Of a stretch of 64,000 nucleotides of DNA, positions 63,043-64,000 are shown piece after piece. This DNA comes from Leifsonia shinshuensis (GTDB lineage: Bacteria; Actinomycetota; Actinomycetes; Actinomycetales; Microbacteriaceae): the NCBI RefSeq assembly GCF_013410375.1, contig NZ_JACCFL010000001.1, positions 2,480,001-2,544,000 of the forward strand. Direction: 5' to 3'. The translations under genes were made by a program, and so were the position numbers. The stretch's first letter is position 1. Each line of letters begins with the position of its first letter. Below the pieces are notes generated by a model. It did not search any database. It saw only the letters and a list, made by a program, of their open reading frames with translations, and was not told the DNA's origin.

Positions 63043-63975
63043 GTGACTGACGCGAAGAACATCCTCGGCGGCCGCATCCTGGTTGTGGCCTTCGAAGGGT
63101 GGAACGACGCAGGCGAAGCGGCCAGCGGCGCCGTGAAGACGCTCAAGGAGCAGCTCGACGTCGTCCCCATCGCCGAAGTGGATCCGGAGCTCTACTTCGA
63201 CTTCCAGTTCAACCGCCCGGTGGTCACCGACGACGACGGCCGCAGGCGCCTGGTCTGGCCGTCCGCGGTCGTCATGGGCCCCGCCCGGCCGGGGAGGGTC
63301 GGCGACGCGCTCGCGGGCGACGCCGAGCTCGACGTCACCGGCGACAACTCCGGCAACATCTACCTCCTGCTCGGCACGGAGCCGTCGCGCAGCTGGCGCA
63401 GCTTCACGGCCGAGATCATGGACGCCGCGCTCGCCGAGGACATCGGCGTGATCGTCTTCCTCGGCGCGATGCTGGCCGACGTTCCGCACACCCGGCCGAT
63501 CTCGGTCTTCGCCTCCAGCGAGTCGGCGGCCGTGCGCGCCGAGCTCGGCATCGAGCGCTCCACCTACGAGGGGCCGGTCGGCATCCTCAGCGCGCTCGCC
63601 GAGGGTGCGGAGGACGTCGGCATCCCCTCCATCTCGATCTGGGCGTCCGTGCCGCACTACGTGCACAACGCGCCGAGCCCGAAGGCGGTCCTCGCCCTCA
63701 TCGACAAGCTCGAAGAGCTGGTCGACGTCACGATCCCGCGCGGGTCGCTGGTCGAGGAGGCCGCCGCCTGGGAGGCCGGGATCGACGCGCTCGCCTCCGA
63801 CGACGAGGAGATGGCCGCCTACATCCAGCAGCTGGAGCAGGCCCGCGACACCGTCGACTCCCCCGAGGCCAGCGGCGAGGCGATCGCCCAGGAGTTCGAG
63901 CGCTACCTCCGCCGCCGCGGCGACGGGCGGGACGGCCGCGACGGCAAGGCGGGCGACGACCCGCGCCGGGGCTGA
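63043..63975 (+). CDS. PAC2-family protein
   Basis: The 310-residue protein matches the actinobacterial PAC2 (proteasome assembly chaperone 2-like) family: ILVVAFEGWNDAGEAASGAV at the start, FQFNRPVV, IVFLGAMLADVPHTRP and SIWASVPHYVHNAPSPKAVLAL. It has an acidic and then basic tail. The family occurs in actinobacteria with and without proteasomes, and its function there is unknown. GAGAGGA lies about 12 nt before the GTG. Confidence 0.9.
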   Translation: MTDAKNILGGRILVVAFEGWNDAGEAASGAVKTLKEQLDVVPIAEVDPELYFDFQFNRPVVTDDDGRRRLVWPSAVVMGPARPGRVGDALAGDAELDVTGDNSGNIYLLLGTEPSRSWRSFTAEIMDAALAEDIGVIVFLGAMLADVPHTRPISVFASSESAAVRAELGIERSTYEGPVGILSALAEGAEDVGIPSISIWASVPHYVHNAPSPKAVLALIDKLEELVDVTIPRGSLVEEAAAWEAGIDALASDDEEMAAYIQQLEQARDTVDSPEASGEAIAQEFERYLRRRGDGRDGRDGKAGDDPRRG

Positions 63976-64000
63976 TTCCCGCCCGAATTCACCCGCGCCT

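Overview
The window is about 70% GC, gene-dense chromosomal DNA of a high-GC Gram-positive bacterium. GTG starts are frequent, many genes overlap by ATGA, TGATG or GTGA, and many start codons sit 6-8 nt behind a TANNNT -10 hexamer (leaderless mRNA). RbpA, PafB/PafC, FasR, DUF3145, a LAxTG sortase-anchored protein and the order pafB-pafC-tatA-tatC-helY all point to Actinobacteria. Gene content suggests Microbacteriaceae (Leifsonia-like), which is inference. There is no phage, IS element, CRISPR array or rRNA, and no gene-free stretch longer than 300 bases.

Layout. 1-4.4 kb: end of a DMT transporter, a GT4 glycosyltransferase, tRNA-Met, a divergent aldo/keto reductase/TetR pair with a double operator, and a LigT-like protein. 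4.6-11 kb: a Pls-type single-module membrane NRPS (adenylation, carrier, then six membrane segments with three hexapeptide-repeat domains) whose stop overlaps the start of an M1 zinc aminopeptidase; this resembles the synthesis/degradation pair for poly-epsilon-lysine-type polymers and is the most interesting system here. 11-17 kb: two Nudix proteins, a K+ channel-like protein, a short PolA-type polymerase, DUF1684, PadR and DUF3145 proteins. 17.3-25 kb: aceE-fasR-fabD-fabH-acpP-fabF on the minus strand, joining acetyl-CoA supply to type II fatty acid synthesis under a FasR-type regulator. 25-29.3 kb: peroxiredoxin, tRNA-Val with a duplicated 3' end, a steroid-reductase-fold membrane protein, a zinc-ribbon/nuclease-fold protein, VOC and glutamine amidotransferase proteins. 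29.3-34 kb: a 1567-residue sortase-anchored protein with ten DUF11 repeats.

34-43.6 kb is accessory in character: two ArsR-SRPBCC-RibD cassettes with palindromic operators, a DUF6325-SHOCT pair, an FAD oxidoreductase, an MFS exporter, a flavodoxin-fold oxidoreductase and small secreted or zinc proteins. 43.6-52 kb: a short UvrA-like protein, HdeD, an SDR-S9 peptidase pair, NfeD-SPFH and a GDPD. 52-64 kb is conserved core: rbpA, lnt, helY, tatC, tatA, pafC, pafB, an FKBP lipoprotein, trmI, a HAD phosphatase and a PAC2 protein. The Pup/proteasome genes that lie between trmI and pafB in mycobacteria are absent here.

Genes were taken from the longest consistent frames with family-typical sequence. 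Starts were chosen from Shine-Dalgarno sites or from -10-to-start spacing. All functions are inferred from sequence by eye.
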